From Ignavibacteria bacterium UBA7675 (GTDB lineage: Bacteria; Bacteroidota; Ignavibacteria; Kapaibacteriales; UB7675): DNA of 47,124 nucleotides. Made by a program: the position numbers and the translations under genes. Below are positions 17,271 to 25,161 of this stretch, in pieces. Where the stretch lies: the NCBI GenBank assembly GCA_002483085.1, contig DLHF01000060.1:1-47124 (forward strand). Reading direction: 5' to 3'. Within the stretch, counting starts at the first letter, position 1. Each line of letters starts with the position of its first letter. The notes under the pieces are model-generated. The model was not told the origin of the DNA. It did not search any database and saw only the letters and a list, made by a program, of their open reading frames with translations.

Positions 17271-18602
17271 ATGCGCTATACTGTAATCGGTGCGGGTAAA
17301 AGCGGGCTTGCTGCCGCCCTGCTCGCCCAACGACTCGAACACGAGGTTTTTCTCACGGAATCAAAATCTGCTGATATTTATCCAGATGCGGCTGCTGCGC
17401 TTGCTGGTGCCAGTATAGCCAGCGAGTTCGGGGGGCATAGTGGGCGGGCTCTTGAAGCTGATTGTATCGTTGCCTCGCCGGGAGTACCGCCGCAGTCGGA
17501 GATTATTCGGCAGGCCGAAGCACGCAATATTCCTATTATAAGCGAACTCGAATTTGCCTCGCGTTTCCTCGACAACCCAATGGTGGCTATCACTGGGACA
17601 AATGGCAAAACCACAACAACAGCACTCACCGCGCATATTTTCAACTCGTCGGGCCGACCGGCGATTGCCGCTGGTAATATCGGCCTACCGCTTTCTTCGC
17701 TCGTGCACACCCTCGACCCGGCTACTATTATTGTGGCCGAAGTAAGCAGCTATCAGCTCGACCGCGTAGACTCGTTTCACCCGGATGTAGCGATGATTCT
17801 CAATATCACACCCGACCATTTGAGCTATCATGAGAGTTTTCAACGGTATTGCCGGGCGAAGTGGAAAATTTCCTTGAACCAAAACCGCAAAAATGTATTA
17901 ATTTTATGTTCCGATGATTCCCCATCGTCGGAATGTGCAGCATACACAAAAGCTAACGTCTGGTATTTCGGGAAAAGTCCAAAGCAGCAAGGCGCTTTTC
18001 TCCGGGATGGCAGAATCCTGTTCAATGATGAGCTTCACGAGGAAGAGCTTATGTCCATTGATGAACTCCGCATTCCCGGAATTCACAATGTGTACAACTC
18101 TATGGCCGCGGCCCTAGCCGCACGCGCCTTTGAGGTACGCAACGAGAATATCCGCGACAGCCTTATGAGTTTTTCCGGCGTGGAACACCGCTTGGAAGGC
18201 GTCCGCACCCTGCATTCCATCGAATTTATCAACGACTCCAAGGCTACGAATGTCAACGCGACATGGTATGCTCTCGGTAGTTTTTCGCGCCCGATTGTCT
18301 GGATTGCCGGAGGCCGGGGCGACAACAACGACTACGCCGCATTGGATGAAGCCGTAAGGGCAAATGTGGAAGCAATTGTTACAATCGGCGAAGAATCAGG
18401 GGCTATCTTTAACCACTTCAGCGCCATGAAACGCTGTGTGCAGGCCGATTCGCTCGAAACAGCCGTGGCTGTTGCGCGCGATCTGGCCGAACCCGATAGC
18501 ATCGTGCTGTTTTCGCCCGCCTGTAAGTCGTTCGATATGTTCATGAATTACGAGCATCGCGGCGAAGCCTTTAAGCAGATTGTGCACGATCTGCCGGAAT
18601 AA
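17271..18602 (+). CDS. murD: UDP-N-acetylmuramoyl-L-alanine--D-glutamate ligase
   Basis: MurD adds D-glutamate to UDP-MurNAc-L-Ala in cytoplasmic peptidoglycan precursor synthesis, using ATP. With the start at ATG 17271 ('MRYTVIGAGKSGL') it has 443 residues. The P-loop is 'GTNGKTTT' (109-116). Further family motifs are 'LNITPDHLSYH', 'EHRLE', 'NDSKATN' and 'SPACKSFDMF'. The carbamylated-lysine region 'RAKWKIS' is also visible. An upstream in-frame start at 17214 would add 19 non-family residues. It is followed 194 bases later by an ftsW-type gene, a remnant of the usual mur-fts (dcw) cluster, but no other mur genes are adjacent. Confidence 0.96.
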   Translation: MRYTVIGAGKSGLAAALLAQRLEHEVFLTESKSADIYPDAAAALAGASIASEFGGHSGRALEADCIVASPGVPPQSEIIRQAEARNIPIISELEFASRFLDNPMVAITGTNGKTTTTALTAHIFNSSGRPAIAAGNIGLPLSSLVHTLDPATIIVAEVSSYQLDRVDSFHPDVAMILNITPDHLSYHESFQRYCRAKWKISLNQNRKNVLILCSDDSPSSECAAYTKANVWYFGKSPKQQGAFLRDGRILFNDELHEEELMSIDELRIPGIHNVYNSMAAALAARAFEVRNENIRDSLMSFSGVEHRLEGVRTLHSIEFINDSKATNVNATWYALGSFSRPIVWIAGGRGDNNDYAALDEAVRANVEAIVTIGEESGAIFNHFSAMKRCVQADSLETAVAVARDLAEPDSIVLFSPACKSFDMFMNYEHRGEAFKQIVHDLPE

Positions 18603-18629
18603 TCGGCAGTAAATACGCAGGCTGTCCAG

Positions 18630-18674
18630 AGCACGGAGAACATCCTGTGTGTTCTCTATTGTGCTGTGCAGCAC
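18630..18674 (+). other. Nested, mutually exclusive hairpins between murD and ftsW
   Basis: GAGAACA 18636-18642 pairs with TGTTCTC 18650-18656 inside an outer stem AGCAC 18630-18634 / GTGCT 18661-18665. The same GTGCT can instead pair with AGCAC at 18670-18674. No T-run follows, so it is not a classic terminator. It may be an attenuator-like or RNA-processing structure. Confidence 0.4.
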
Positions 18675-18796
18675 AGTTATACAACGAAAGTACGCAGAAC
18701 ACGCGCGGCCTCTACCGCTGAAGCGTGCTCTCTGTATTCCTGTGGTTATACCTTTCGGCAACCGGTTTTTCGGCTGTCGGCTAACCAAATATAGCT

Positions 18797-19933
18797 ATGG
18801 CAATATCCGTGCCAAAACAATCGGCGCATATAGATTGGATCATCCTGCTCTCCGCAGCAGGGCTGATGCTGTTTAGTGTGGCGTTTGTCTACAGCGCCAG
18901 TGCTTCGTTCGCTACTGCAAAGTTTGGATCGAGCGAAAAGCTGTTCTGGAGCCACGGCATCCGCGTGCTGCTGGGCTTGGTAGTTACATTGGTGTTTGCC
19001 AAAATCGACTACCATATCTGGCAGCGGTACTCCAAGTCGATTTTGGTTGTGTCGGTGGGCTTTTTACTGTATGTACTTGTGGCAGGTACGACAATCAAAG
19101 GTGCTACGCGCTGGGTCGATATAGGCTTTATCAGCTTTCAGCCGTCTGAATTGGCGAAATTTGCGCTGGTAATACACCTTTCTGCGATGCTTGCCGACCG
19201 GCAGGAGTATGTCAAAAATTTCCGCTATGGTTTCTTGCCAATGCTGATGTGGATATGCCTCGTGTGTGGCCTGATTGCAGCCCAGCCCAATCTCTCGACC
19301 GCTTCGGTGATATTTCTCATTTCTATGCTGGTCATCTTTGTCGGCAATGCGAATGTGTTGCACTTGTTGGGAATAGGGGGGCTAGGTTTTGCCGCAGCCA
19401 TAGCTTACGGGCTTTCCGCAGAATACCGATTGAATCGCCTGATGGCGTTTTTTGGTGTAAAGGGCAATGCTGCCGCCGAAGCTGTTGGCTATCAGCTCCA
19501 GCAAGCTCTTCTCGCCTTTGGCAGCGGAGGTTTTTTTGGTGTAGGCCCCGGGCAGAGCAGGCAGCGCGATTGGTTTCTGCCAGAATCGTATGGCGATTTT
19601 ATTTTCTCTATCGTCGGCGAGGAATACGGCTATCTCGGTGTGATGTTTATTCTTGCAGCGTTTGGGGTTATTCTGTGGCGCGGTGTAGTAGTTGCTGGCA
19701 AGGCACCCGATAGTTTTGGAAGGTTTCTGGCTTCGGGTATCACCTTTACTCTCGGTATCTATGCCCTTATCAATGCAGGTGTTACGTGCGGGCTACTTCC
19801 TACCACGGGTTTGCCTATGCCGTTTATTTCCTATGGCGGTACAGCTATTTTGTTCTCGGCAGCGGCTCTCGGTATTTTGCTGAATATATCAGCTCAGGCT
19901 GGTGTGTATCCGCGAAAGCCATCCATAGTGTGA
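18797..19933 (+). CDS. ftsW: SEDS-family peptidoglycan glycosyltransferase, FtsW type
   Basis: This 378-residue polytopic inner-membrane protein has about ten hydrophobic helices. SEDS proteins polymerise lipid II into glycan strands; FtsW does so at the division septum. Family blocks are 'GATRWVDIGFISFQPSELAK' (102-121), 'GYQLQQALLAFGSGGFFGVG' (231-250), 'LPESYGDFIFSIVGEE' (261-276) with the likely catalytic D267, and 'TTGLPMPFISYGGT' near the end. Its position just after murD favours FtsW over RodA. The start has no ribosome binding site, a common state in this genome. The characteristic 'LPxPFISYGG' segment is intact. Confidence 0.93.
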   Translation: MAISVPKQSAHIDWIILLSAAGLMLFSVAFVYSASASFATAKFGSSEKLFWSHGIRVLLGLVVTLVFAKIDYHIWQRYSKSILVVSVGFLLYVLVAGTTIKGATRWVDIGFISFQPSELAKFALVIHLSAMLADRQEYVKNFRYGFLPMLMWICLVCGLIAAQPNLSTASVIFLISMLVIFVGNANVLHLLGIGGLGFAAAIAYGLSAEYRLNRLMAFFGVKGNAAAEAVGYQLQQALLAFGSGGFFGVGPGQSRQRDWFLPESYGDFIFSIVGEEYGYLGVMFILAAFGVILWRGVVVAGKAPDSFGRFLASGITFTLGIYALINAGVTCGLLPTTGLPMPFISYGGTAILFSAAALGILLNISAQAGVYPRKPSIV

Positions 19934-20100
19934 TGCCAGTCTGAACAAATTGTCGCGCAAGTGTGTACGACCGATTCCCTTTTGCCTCCTGCTGTAGTAT
20001 CGCAGCGAGGTGTTATGATGTGGATGGCCAGAGACCGAAGCGCACAACTTTACTCTTTCCACTTCCGCCCATCGCAACACTTCCCCAAACACAACACCAC

Positions 20101-20124
20101 TCCTGAAATAAATCCTGAAATAAA
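20101..20124 (+). repeat. Two tandem 12-base copies
   Basis: TCCTGAAATAAA occurs twice in direct succession at 20101-20112 and 20113-20124, just upstream of the nrtR-like promoter region. The short AT-rich repeat has unknown significance. Confidence 0.6.
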
Positions 20125-20130
20125 TTATTC

Positions 20131-20159
20131 TTGCTGATAGCTTCGGTTTATTGTATGTT
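20131..20159 (+). promoter_or_regulatory. Candidate promoter for the nrtR-like gene
   Basis: TTGCTG at 20131-20136, a 17-base spacer and TATGTT at 20154-20159 resemble a weak -35/-10 pair. The operator at 20158-20178 would overlap the -10 end and the start site, as expected for repression. Confidence 0.35.
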
Positions 20160-20178
20160 AGTGTCGTATTAACACTAA
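20158..20178 (+). promoter_or_regulatory. NrtR-type operator (perfect 7-base inverted repeat)
   Basis: TTAGTGT at 20158-20164 and ACACTAA at 20172-20178 are exact inverted copies separated by seven bases, a 21-base palindrome ending 10 bases before the ATG of an NrtR-like gene. A TAGTGT/ACACTA core fits NAD-metabolism regulator sites of the NrtR family as I remember them. Autoregulation and control of the downstream nadV are inferred. Confidence 0.65.
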
Positions 20179-20187
20179 GCGGCTGGT

Positions 20188-20880
20188 ATGAAAAAGTATT
20201 GTTATGATTATCCCCGCCCGTCGCTCACCGTTGATTGTGCGGTCTTTGGTTATGAAGCGGGTGGTGCAGTAAAGGTACTGCTCATTGAACGCGATGCCGA
20301 GCCTTACGCGGGCACGTGGGCATTACCCGGTGGGTTTGTGGGCATGGATGAAACACTCGACGAAGCAGCGCGGCGTGAGCTCGAAGAGGAAACGGGGCTG
20401 GCGAATATTTATCTCGAACAGCTCTACACCTTTAGCAATGTCCATCGCGACCCACGCGGGCGGGTGATCTCGACTGCGTATTACGCATTAGTATCGCTTG
20501 CCGGAAGAACGCCGCAGGCTGCAAGCGACGCGCGATCAGCACAATGGTATCCGCTGCGAAAACTGCCGGAATTGGCTTTCGACCACGCGCATATTCTCGA
20601 AACAGCGGTGGAGCGCCTGCGTGCTAAAGTGCGCTACAAGCCCATAGGATTCGAACTGTTGCCCGAAAAGTTTACGCTTACGCAGCTCCAGCAGCTTTAT
20701 GAGACCGTACTCGAACAGTCCATAGACAAGCGCAACTTCCGCAAGAAAATCATAGCAATGGACTTGCTGAAGCCGCTGGATGAATTCCGGCAGGGTGCGA
20801 ACAGGCCGGCACAGCTCTACAGTTTCGACCGTACAAAATACCGTCAGCTCGAACAATCAGGATTTCTTTTTGAAGTGTAG
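20188..20880 (+). CDS. nrtR: NrtR-like Nudix transcriptional regulator / Nudix hydrolase
   Basis: This 230-residue protein has an N-terminal Nudix domain with an intact Nudix box (49-71: G, five residues, E, seven residues, then RELEEETGL) and a C-terminal region (about 150-230) that fits the winged helix of NrtR ('FTLTQLQQLYETVLE', 'IDKRNFRKKIIAMDLL'). NrtR proteins repress NAD biosynthesis genes and release DNA on binding ADP-ribose or related metabolites. The intact box means residual ADP-ribose or other pyrophosphatase activity is possible. It sits directly upstream of a nicotinamide phosphoribosyltransferase gene (35-base gap) and downstream of a palindromic operator, so both position and architecture support the regulator role. 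A purely catalytic Nudix enzyme is the alternative. Confidence 0.85.
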   Translation: MKKYCYDYPRPSLTVDCAVFGYEAGGAVKVLLIERDAEPYAGTWALPGGFVGMDETLDEAARRELEEETGLANIYLEQLYTFSNVHRDPRGRVISTAYYALVSLAGRTPQAASDARSAQWYPLRKLPELAFDHAHILETAVERLRAKVRYKPIGFELLPEKFTLTQLQQLYETVLEQSIDKRNFRKKIIAMDLLKPLDEFRQGANRPAQLYSFDRTKYRQLEQSGFLFEV

Positions 20881-20915
20881 GACATTTTTTGTCCTGTACC
20901 TATCGGAACACAGCT

Positions 20916-22322
20916 ATGAACCCGAACATCCTTCTACTCTCCGACAGTTATAAAATCAGCCACTACCGTCAATATCCGCCCGATACACGTACTGTTTATT
21001 CCTACTTTGAATCGCGCGGCGGGCGGTTTAGCGACGTTGTGTACTTCGGCCTTCAGTACCTATTGAAGCGTTACTTGGCAGGTGCGGTAGTAACAAAAGA
21101 GGGTATTGACGAAGCCGAGGCGCTGTTCGCCGTGCACTTTGGCGATACCTCGCTTTTTAACCGTAGCGGCTGGGAGCATATCCTCCACCGCCACGACGGG
21201 CGGCTACCCGTGCGCATACGCTCTGTTCCCGAGGGAACACCGGTGCCTGTCCACAACGTGATGATGACCATCGAGAACACCGACCCGGCCTGTTTCTGGC
21301 TAACGAACTATTTAGAAACATTACTGGTGCAGACTTGGTACGGCTCTACGGTTGCCACGCTATCGCGTGAGATTAAAAAAATGCTACTACAATTTTTGCA
21401 CGAGACAGGTACACCGGAGCTTGTCAATTTTAAACTGCACGACTTTGGCTTTCGCGGGGTATCCTCGGTAGAGACGGCAGGCATAGGCGGTGCCGCGCAC
21501 CTTGTCAACTTCATGGGCTCGGATACACTGGCGGCGCTTACCTGCATACGCGACTACTACAACACATCGGCTATGCACGGTTTTTCCATTCCAGCAGCCG
21601 AGCACAGCACTATTACGTCGTGGGGTCGGGACAGCGAAGTGCTGGCCTACGCGAACATGTTGATGCAATATCCCGAGGGGGTGGTGGCTTGTGTAAGCGA
21701 TTCCTACGACATTTACAATGCATGCGAACACCTATGGGGCGAAACGCTGCGCTCCAAAGTGCTCGCTCGCGAGGGAACGCTTGTCGTGCGACCAGATTCT
21801 GGAAATCCTGCGGAGGTGGTATTGAATGTGATGGAAATTCTCGGTCAGAAGTTTGGGTGCGAAGCCAACCGATATGGCTACAAAGTGTTGAATCCCAAAG
21901 TACGTGTTATCCAAGGCGACGGGGTAGAGTACGACTCCATCCACGCTATCTTGCAGACACTGAAAAATCACGGTTGGTCGGCGGATAATATCGCTTTTGG
22001 TATGGGCGGGGCACTGCTCCAAAAGCTCAACCGCGACACACAAAAGTTTGCACTCAAGTGCAGTTGGGCAGATGTAGGCGGAGAAGGACGCGACGTGTAC
22101 AAGCAGCCAGCTACCGATGCAGGTAAAAGCTCTAAGCGCGGACGACTGAAACTCGTGCGGAACGCAGATGGGGGGTACAGCACAGTTCCAGAAAGCGCAG
22201 CGGGAGATGATGTGCTCTCGACTGTATTTGAGAGTGGCATGGTTGTGCGCCAGTATTCTTTTGAGGACGTAAAGAAAGCGGCGGCCATACCTGCTACAGC
22301 GCTACAAGAGTATCAGCAATGA
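20916..22322 (+). CDS. nadV: Nicotinamide phosphoribosyltransferase
   Basis: This NAMPT/NadV-family enzyme makes NMN from nicotinamide and PRPP, recycling nicotinamide to NAD in the cytoplasm. The start is ATG 20916 ('MNPNILLLSDSYKISHY'), giving 468 residues, normal for the family. Key residues by comparison with human NAMPT are R180 in 'HDFGFRGVSS', D203 in 'GSDT' (amide specificity), the catalytic H230 in 'IPAAEHSTITSWG', and R292 and D294 in 'VVRPDSGNP'. All are intact. It is probably cotranscribed with the nrtR-like gene. Its last 29 bases overlap the convergent 3' end of a PRPP-synthetase-family gene. Confidence 0.96.
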   Translation: MNPNILLLSDSYKISHYRQYPPDTRTVYSYFESRGGRFSDVVYFGLQYLLKRYLAGAVVTKEGIDEAEALFAVHFGDTSLFNRSGWEHILHRHDGRLPVRIRSVPEGTPVPVHNVMMTIENTDPACFWLTNYLETLLVQTWYGSTVATLSREIKKMLLQFLHETGTPELVNFKLHDFGFRGVSSVETAGIGGAAHLVNFMGSDTLAALTCIRDYYNTSAMHGFSIPAAEHSTITSWGRDSEVLAYANMLMQYPEGVVACVSDSYDIYNACEHLWGETLRSKVLAREGTLVVRPDSGNPAEVVLNVMEILGQKFGCEANRYGYKVLNPKVRVIQGDGVEYDSIHAILQTLKNHGWSADNIAFGMGGALLQKLNRDTQKFALKCSWADVGGEGRDVYKQPATDAGKSSKRGRLKLVRNADGGYSTVPESAAGDDVLSTVFESGMVVRQYSFEDVKKAAAIPATALQEYQQ

Positions 22323-23223
22323 GCTTTCCAACTGGTTTCACCATGAGAAACTCGCTGGCGAGCGCTACCGCATTAGGATGAGTATTGGTGCAGACGATTT
22401 TTCGGAAGAGCCCGCAGCTCTGAAGGCGCGCAAGAGCATTATTTGGGAACAAACCATGTGTAGCAACCACGGAAATCTCTGCTGCTCCGGCCTTTTTATA
22501 CGCTTCTGCCGCTCCAATGAGCGAACTTCCTGTCCGTATCATATCGTCGTAAAGCACGACCCGCCGCCCGGTGACATCGGCATTTACCGACGAAACTTCT
22601 GTTTCCGACCCGCTTATACGACGCTTCGTAACAAATGCGGCATCGACATCCATATCGTTGGCGAGCGACTCCACCCATTTAGCGCGCCCGGCATCAGTGG
22701 CGGCGAGGACAAAATCCTCGCCGCCGAGTTCGCGAGCAGCTTCTATGACGACTGGCTTACAGTATAGATGAACAGGGCGAATACCTGCTTCAAAATAGTG
22801 CGGTATACCATCCGAATGGATATCCATCATCACGATACTGGTGCCGCCCGTGCGCGGAATAGAGGAAAAAAGATGTGCACGAGTCTTTGCCGTTACAATT
22901 TCGCCCGCTTGCACTGCCCGCTCCATTGTTGAATAGCCAAAGTACGGTATCACAATTGCGAGTGACGCCGCGCCGTATTTCTGCAACGCATAGGCCAAAT
23001 CGTACAATTCAAGTGTGTCGCTGTCGGAGATTGTACCACCTATCACAGCTACAGCCCGCCCGCCAACATCACTGATAATACGCTGGTAGCGTTCTCCATC
23101 GGGAAAAAGCCGGACATCAATATGCCCTTCACAGGCTGTATTGTGCTGGAGAACATCATTCTTAAGATATGTATAGGCAGCCGTGCTAAAAAGCAGAAGC
23201 GGTTGGCTATTGGAAGAAGGCAT
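22294..23223 (-). CDS. Divergent PRPP-synthetase-family (Prs-like) protein
   Basis: This 309-residue protein has the PRPP-synthase duplication. Visible motifs are 'RLFPDGERY' (38-46), 'VIPYFGY' (91-97), 'DIHSDGI' (134-140) and the PRPP loop 'VVLYDDMIRTGSS' (222-234). The usual ATP-site 'RQDRK' segment is replaced by 'STMERAVQAGE', and 'THGLFP' ends a core strand, features reminiscent of class II plant-type enzymes rather than housekeeping Prs. It could supply PRPP to the convergent nadV, or use a different pyrophosphate acceptor. Its ATG follows the deacetylase stop by 9 bases, with AAGGA overlapping that stop, so it is cotranscribed with that gene. The 3' end overlaps nadV by 29 bases. Confidence 0.85.
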   Translation of the reverse strand: MPSSNSQPLLLFSTAAYTYLKNDVLQHNTACEGHIDVRLFPDGERYQRIISDVGGRAVAVIGGTISDSDTLELYDLAYALQKYGAASLAIVIPYFGYSTMERAVQAGEIVTAKTRAHLFSSIPRTGGTSIVMMDIHSDGIPHYFEAGIRPVHLYCKPVVIEAARELGGEDFVLAATDAGRAKWVESLANDMDVDAAFVTKRRISGSETEVSSVNADVTGRRVVLYDDMIRTGSSLIGAAEAYKKAGAAEISVVATHGLFPNNALARLQSCGLFRKIVCTNTHPNAVALASEFLMVKPVGKLIADTLVAL

Positions 23224-23232
23224 GACAGTTCC

Positions 23233-24408
23233 TTATTTGCTGATGGCTTCGATCTGGCTGTCTGAATATGCGTTCCGTAGTATTGTTATTCGGTATTCCC
23301 TATCGATAGGTTTTACCGATATTTTCGCGTGCTCCGAGGTCGCAACGACAGAACTTACAAACGAATCGCCATCAAAAATACTGAGGGTTTTTCCTACCCA
23401 AGCTGGGGGAATATCTACCAGCACGGTCAGAGGCTGGTTGTACGTGTCGTCGGGAAGATGATCTGCAAGATGTATTCCTATCATTCGCACATCGCCCCTT
23501 TCATTCTTATACCAATGAGCGTTTACTGTAGCTTTGCTACGCTCGCGTACATAGAGTGTTGCTTCATTAAATGTAGCACTCCATAGGTCGCGTTTTGCTA
23601 TTTGCTGTAGGTCTTTTTCAAACTCTGAAATACGATAGAGTCCGGTTTCGCCTACATCGACAATGTTGTGATATGTGGGCATGAGCCATGCTGTGCGTTT
23701 TACTGTTTCTTCGAGATAACTGCCTAGCTCTTCTGCCGAGCCGACACATGGTTCGCACTGCGCTACACTATACTCTTCCATCACAAGGGTAGGAAGATCG
23801 TACCAGTTCGATGGTTCCATCACATTGCCCGGTGTAATATAGGGGTCGAGATAAGCGCCCTTGTGGAAGCTCCTTCCGCTCAGAAATCCAGCATCTTCGA
23901 GCGCTTTCCAGGTTTCTTGCTCAAATCCCATGCCGCCCGGGTAGGCATACGAGACAGGTTTGAGACCGAGATCACGCATGGTTTCATAGCAGCGTCGGAA
24001 TGATTCGTATGCCTGCTGATAGGTCATGGAATCGTGGTTTGTATGCTCATCGCCGTGGCCGAAGACACCGATATCGAGAGGAATAATAACATGTTCGAGA
24101 TAGCTCTTGAGATCTTCGTATTTGCGGAAATTTGCCGTTACCAGTTCAAAATCCACTTTTACACCATATCCATGAGCGAGCATCTGGACTTTATTATCGG
24201 TTCCGACTGCCGGCCATCCACTGTCGTAGGTCAGGGTGACAGCACCAGCGTGATCGTCGTACCACTTGGCCACTACTGCTTTCACTTGAACACCAGCCAG
24301 GTGCTCGGATTCAGATGGTTGTGTAGGGGCGGGTGCTACGGAATCGGAGCAAGATGAGAGAGCGAGTGCTATAGTGGCCAGAAGGCCTGTAATGCGTTGG
24401 GTATTCAT
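23233..24408 (-). CDS. Polysaccharide-deacetylase-like lipoprotein
   Basis: This 391-residue protein starts at ATG 24408 with lipoprotein signal 'MNTQRITGLLATIALALSSC' (Cys20). The N-terminal half resembles the NodB/carbohydrate esterase 4 fold: motif 1 is 'TYDSG' (60-64), motif 2 is 'EHTNH' (121-125) and motif 3 may be 'YAYPGGMG'. CE4 enzymes remove acetyl groups from glycans with a metal held by Asp-His-His. Here the second Asp of the usual TFDDG is Ser63, so metal binding or activity may be altered. The C-terminal part (about 300-391) is a beta-rich accessory domain. The protein is probably on the outer membrane. It is upstream of the Prs-like gene in one operon. Confidence 0.82.
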   Translation of the reverse strand: MNTQRITGLLATIALALSSCSDSVAPAPTQPSESEHLAGVQVKAVVAKWYDDHAGAVTLTYDSGWPAVGTDNKVQMLAHGYGVKVDFELVTANFRKYEDLKSYLEHVIIPLDIGVFGHGDEHTNHDSMTYQQAYESFRRCYETMRDLGLKPVSYAYPGGMGFEQETWKALEDAGFLSGRSFHKGAYLDPYITPGNVMEPSNWYDLPTLVMEEYSVAQCEPCVGSAEELGSYLEETVKRTAWLMPTYHNIVDVGETGLYRISEFEKDLQQIAKRDLWSATFNEATLYVRERSKATVNAHWYKNERGDVRMIGIHLADHLPDDTYNQPLTVLVDIPPAWVGKTLSIFDGDSFVSSVVATSEHAKISVKPIDREYRITILRNAYSDSQIEAISK

Positions 24409-24705
24409 AACGCCTGTAGTGTTGGTTGAGAAATGGGGATAAATAGATGTTCTTGTTTTCTTATGCCCGTTGTCTGAAATCGGGATGCGCGAAATACTTT
24501 CCAAACTCTGGCTGCCGTTGGTGCGATTGATCTGAGCCGAGCTATGCACAATAGAGAGGGCACAAGCTCTGTCAGCAACCGCAGTGTACGACGATAGAAT
24601 CCGTATGGGAGCTACATCTTGTATCTGTTTGATACATGCTGGAATCCGGAATGATAATTGTTAGGATGTGTGGGTGTACAATGCAGAGAACGAAACAAAC
24701 ATACA
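24409..24705. other. Intergenic gap between two minus-strand genes
   Basis: I see no supported gene or strong terminator in this stretch. It should hold the promoter of the deacetylase-like lipoprotein. A single TAGTGT half-site at about 24415-24420 has no inverted partner. Confidence 0.4.
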
Positions 24706-25014
24706 TTATTTCTTTGTCTTTGTCAATCCCCGGTACATATCATAGCGAGCGCTGTAAAGCACAATATTCAGGTCTTTATCGCGCAGAGTGCCGCCCGATG
24801 GAGAGAGGTAGAATATATCTGTAATGCCGGTATTTTCCTTTGCGAGCAGGCCATTTGCGTCGACATAGAAGCGCACAATTTTGTAGCCAAGCTGGGTGGG
24901 AGCTGTTTCAAGCTGGGCGAGAAGATGATGTTCCGAGAAGACATACAGATCATTGTGCGGAACAGCGTTTGGCTCCATAATGGTGCTACCTAAGGAAAAT
25001 ACTCTTGATTTCAT
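24706..25014 (-). CDS. Small hypothetical protein
   Basis: This 102-residue protein is of no recognised family. It has no signal peptide or membrane segment. The middle 'LGYKIVRFYVDANGLLAKEN' and 'TDIFYLSPSGGTLRDKDLNI' have normal protein composition, suggesting a small soluble alpha/beta protein. The support for a real gene is the composition, the lack of a competing frame, and an exact minus-strand -7 element TAGTTTTG about 44 bases upstream. No ribosome binding site is seen. It is divergent from secA. Confidence 0.5.
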   Translation of the reverse strand: MKSRVFSLGSTIMEPNAVPHNDLYVFSEHHLLAQLETAPTQLGYKIVRFYVDANGLLAKENTGITDIFYLSPSGGTLRDKDLNIVLYSARYDMYRGLTKTKK

Positions 25015-25023
25015 GTTTTTTGT

Positions 25024-25031
25024 TATTTTTG
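25024..25031 (+). promoter_or_regulatory. Candidate -7 element for secA
   Basis: TATTTTTG is an exact TAnnTTTG match. It would start a leader of about 120 bases before secA. The nearest TTG (25005-25007) is only 16 bases upstream, shorter than usual. It lies inside the 5' leader expected for the divergent small gene. Confidence 0.35.
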
Positions 25032-25057
25032 TTTGCCCGAGAAGCGACCGGGTCGAA

Positions 25058-25065
25058 CAAAACTA
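25058..25065 (-). promoter_or_regulatory. Candidate -7 element for the small divergent gene
   Basis: The minus strand reads TAGTTTTG, an exact TAnnTTTG match, 44 bases from the ATG at 25014. A TTTG lies 24 bases further upstream on the minus strand (25093-25090), slightly far for a -33 box. Confidence 0.35.
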
Positions 25066-25161
25066 CGCAATTTCGACAGGATGTACATGCAAACGTCCTG
25101 TTATCCGTTATAGAAGTCGGTAGTACAGCAATTTACAGAACTTTTCCGGTTAAACACCTGT

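Noticed and set aside
20188..23223. Calling the Nudix-NAMPT-Prs cluster an anti-phage or phage-derived NAD system
   Set aside because: The NAMPT residues are canonical, the regulator and operator fit ordinary NAD control, and there are no phage or defence genes nearby. I kept only the substrate question for the Prs-like protein.
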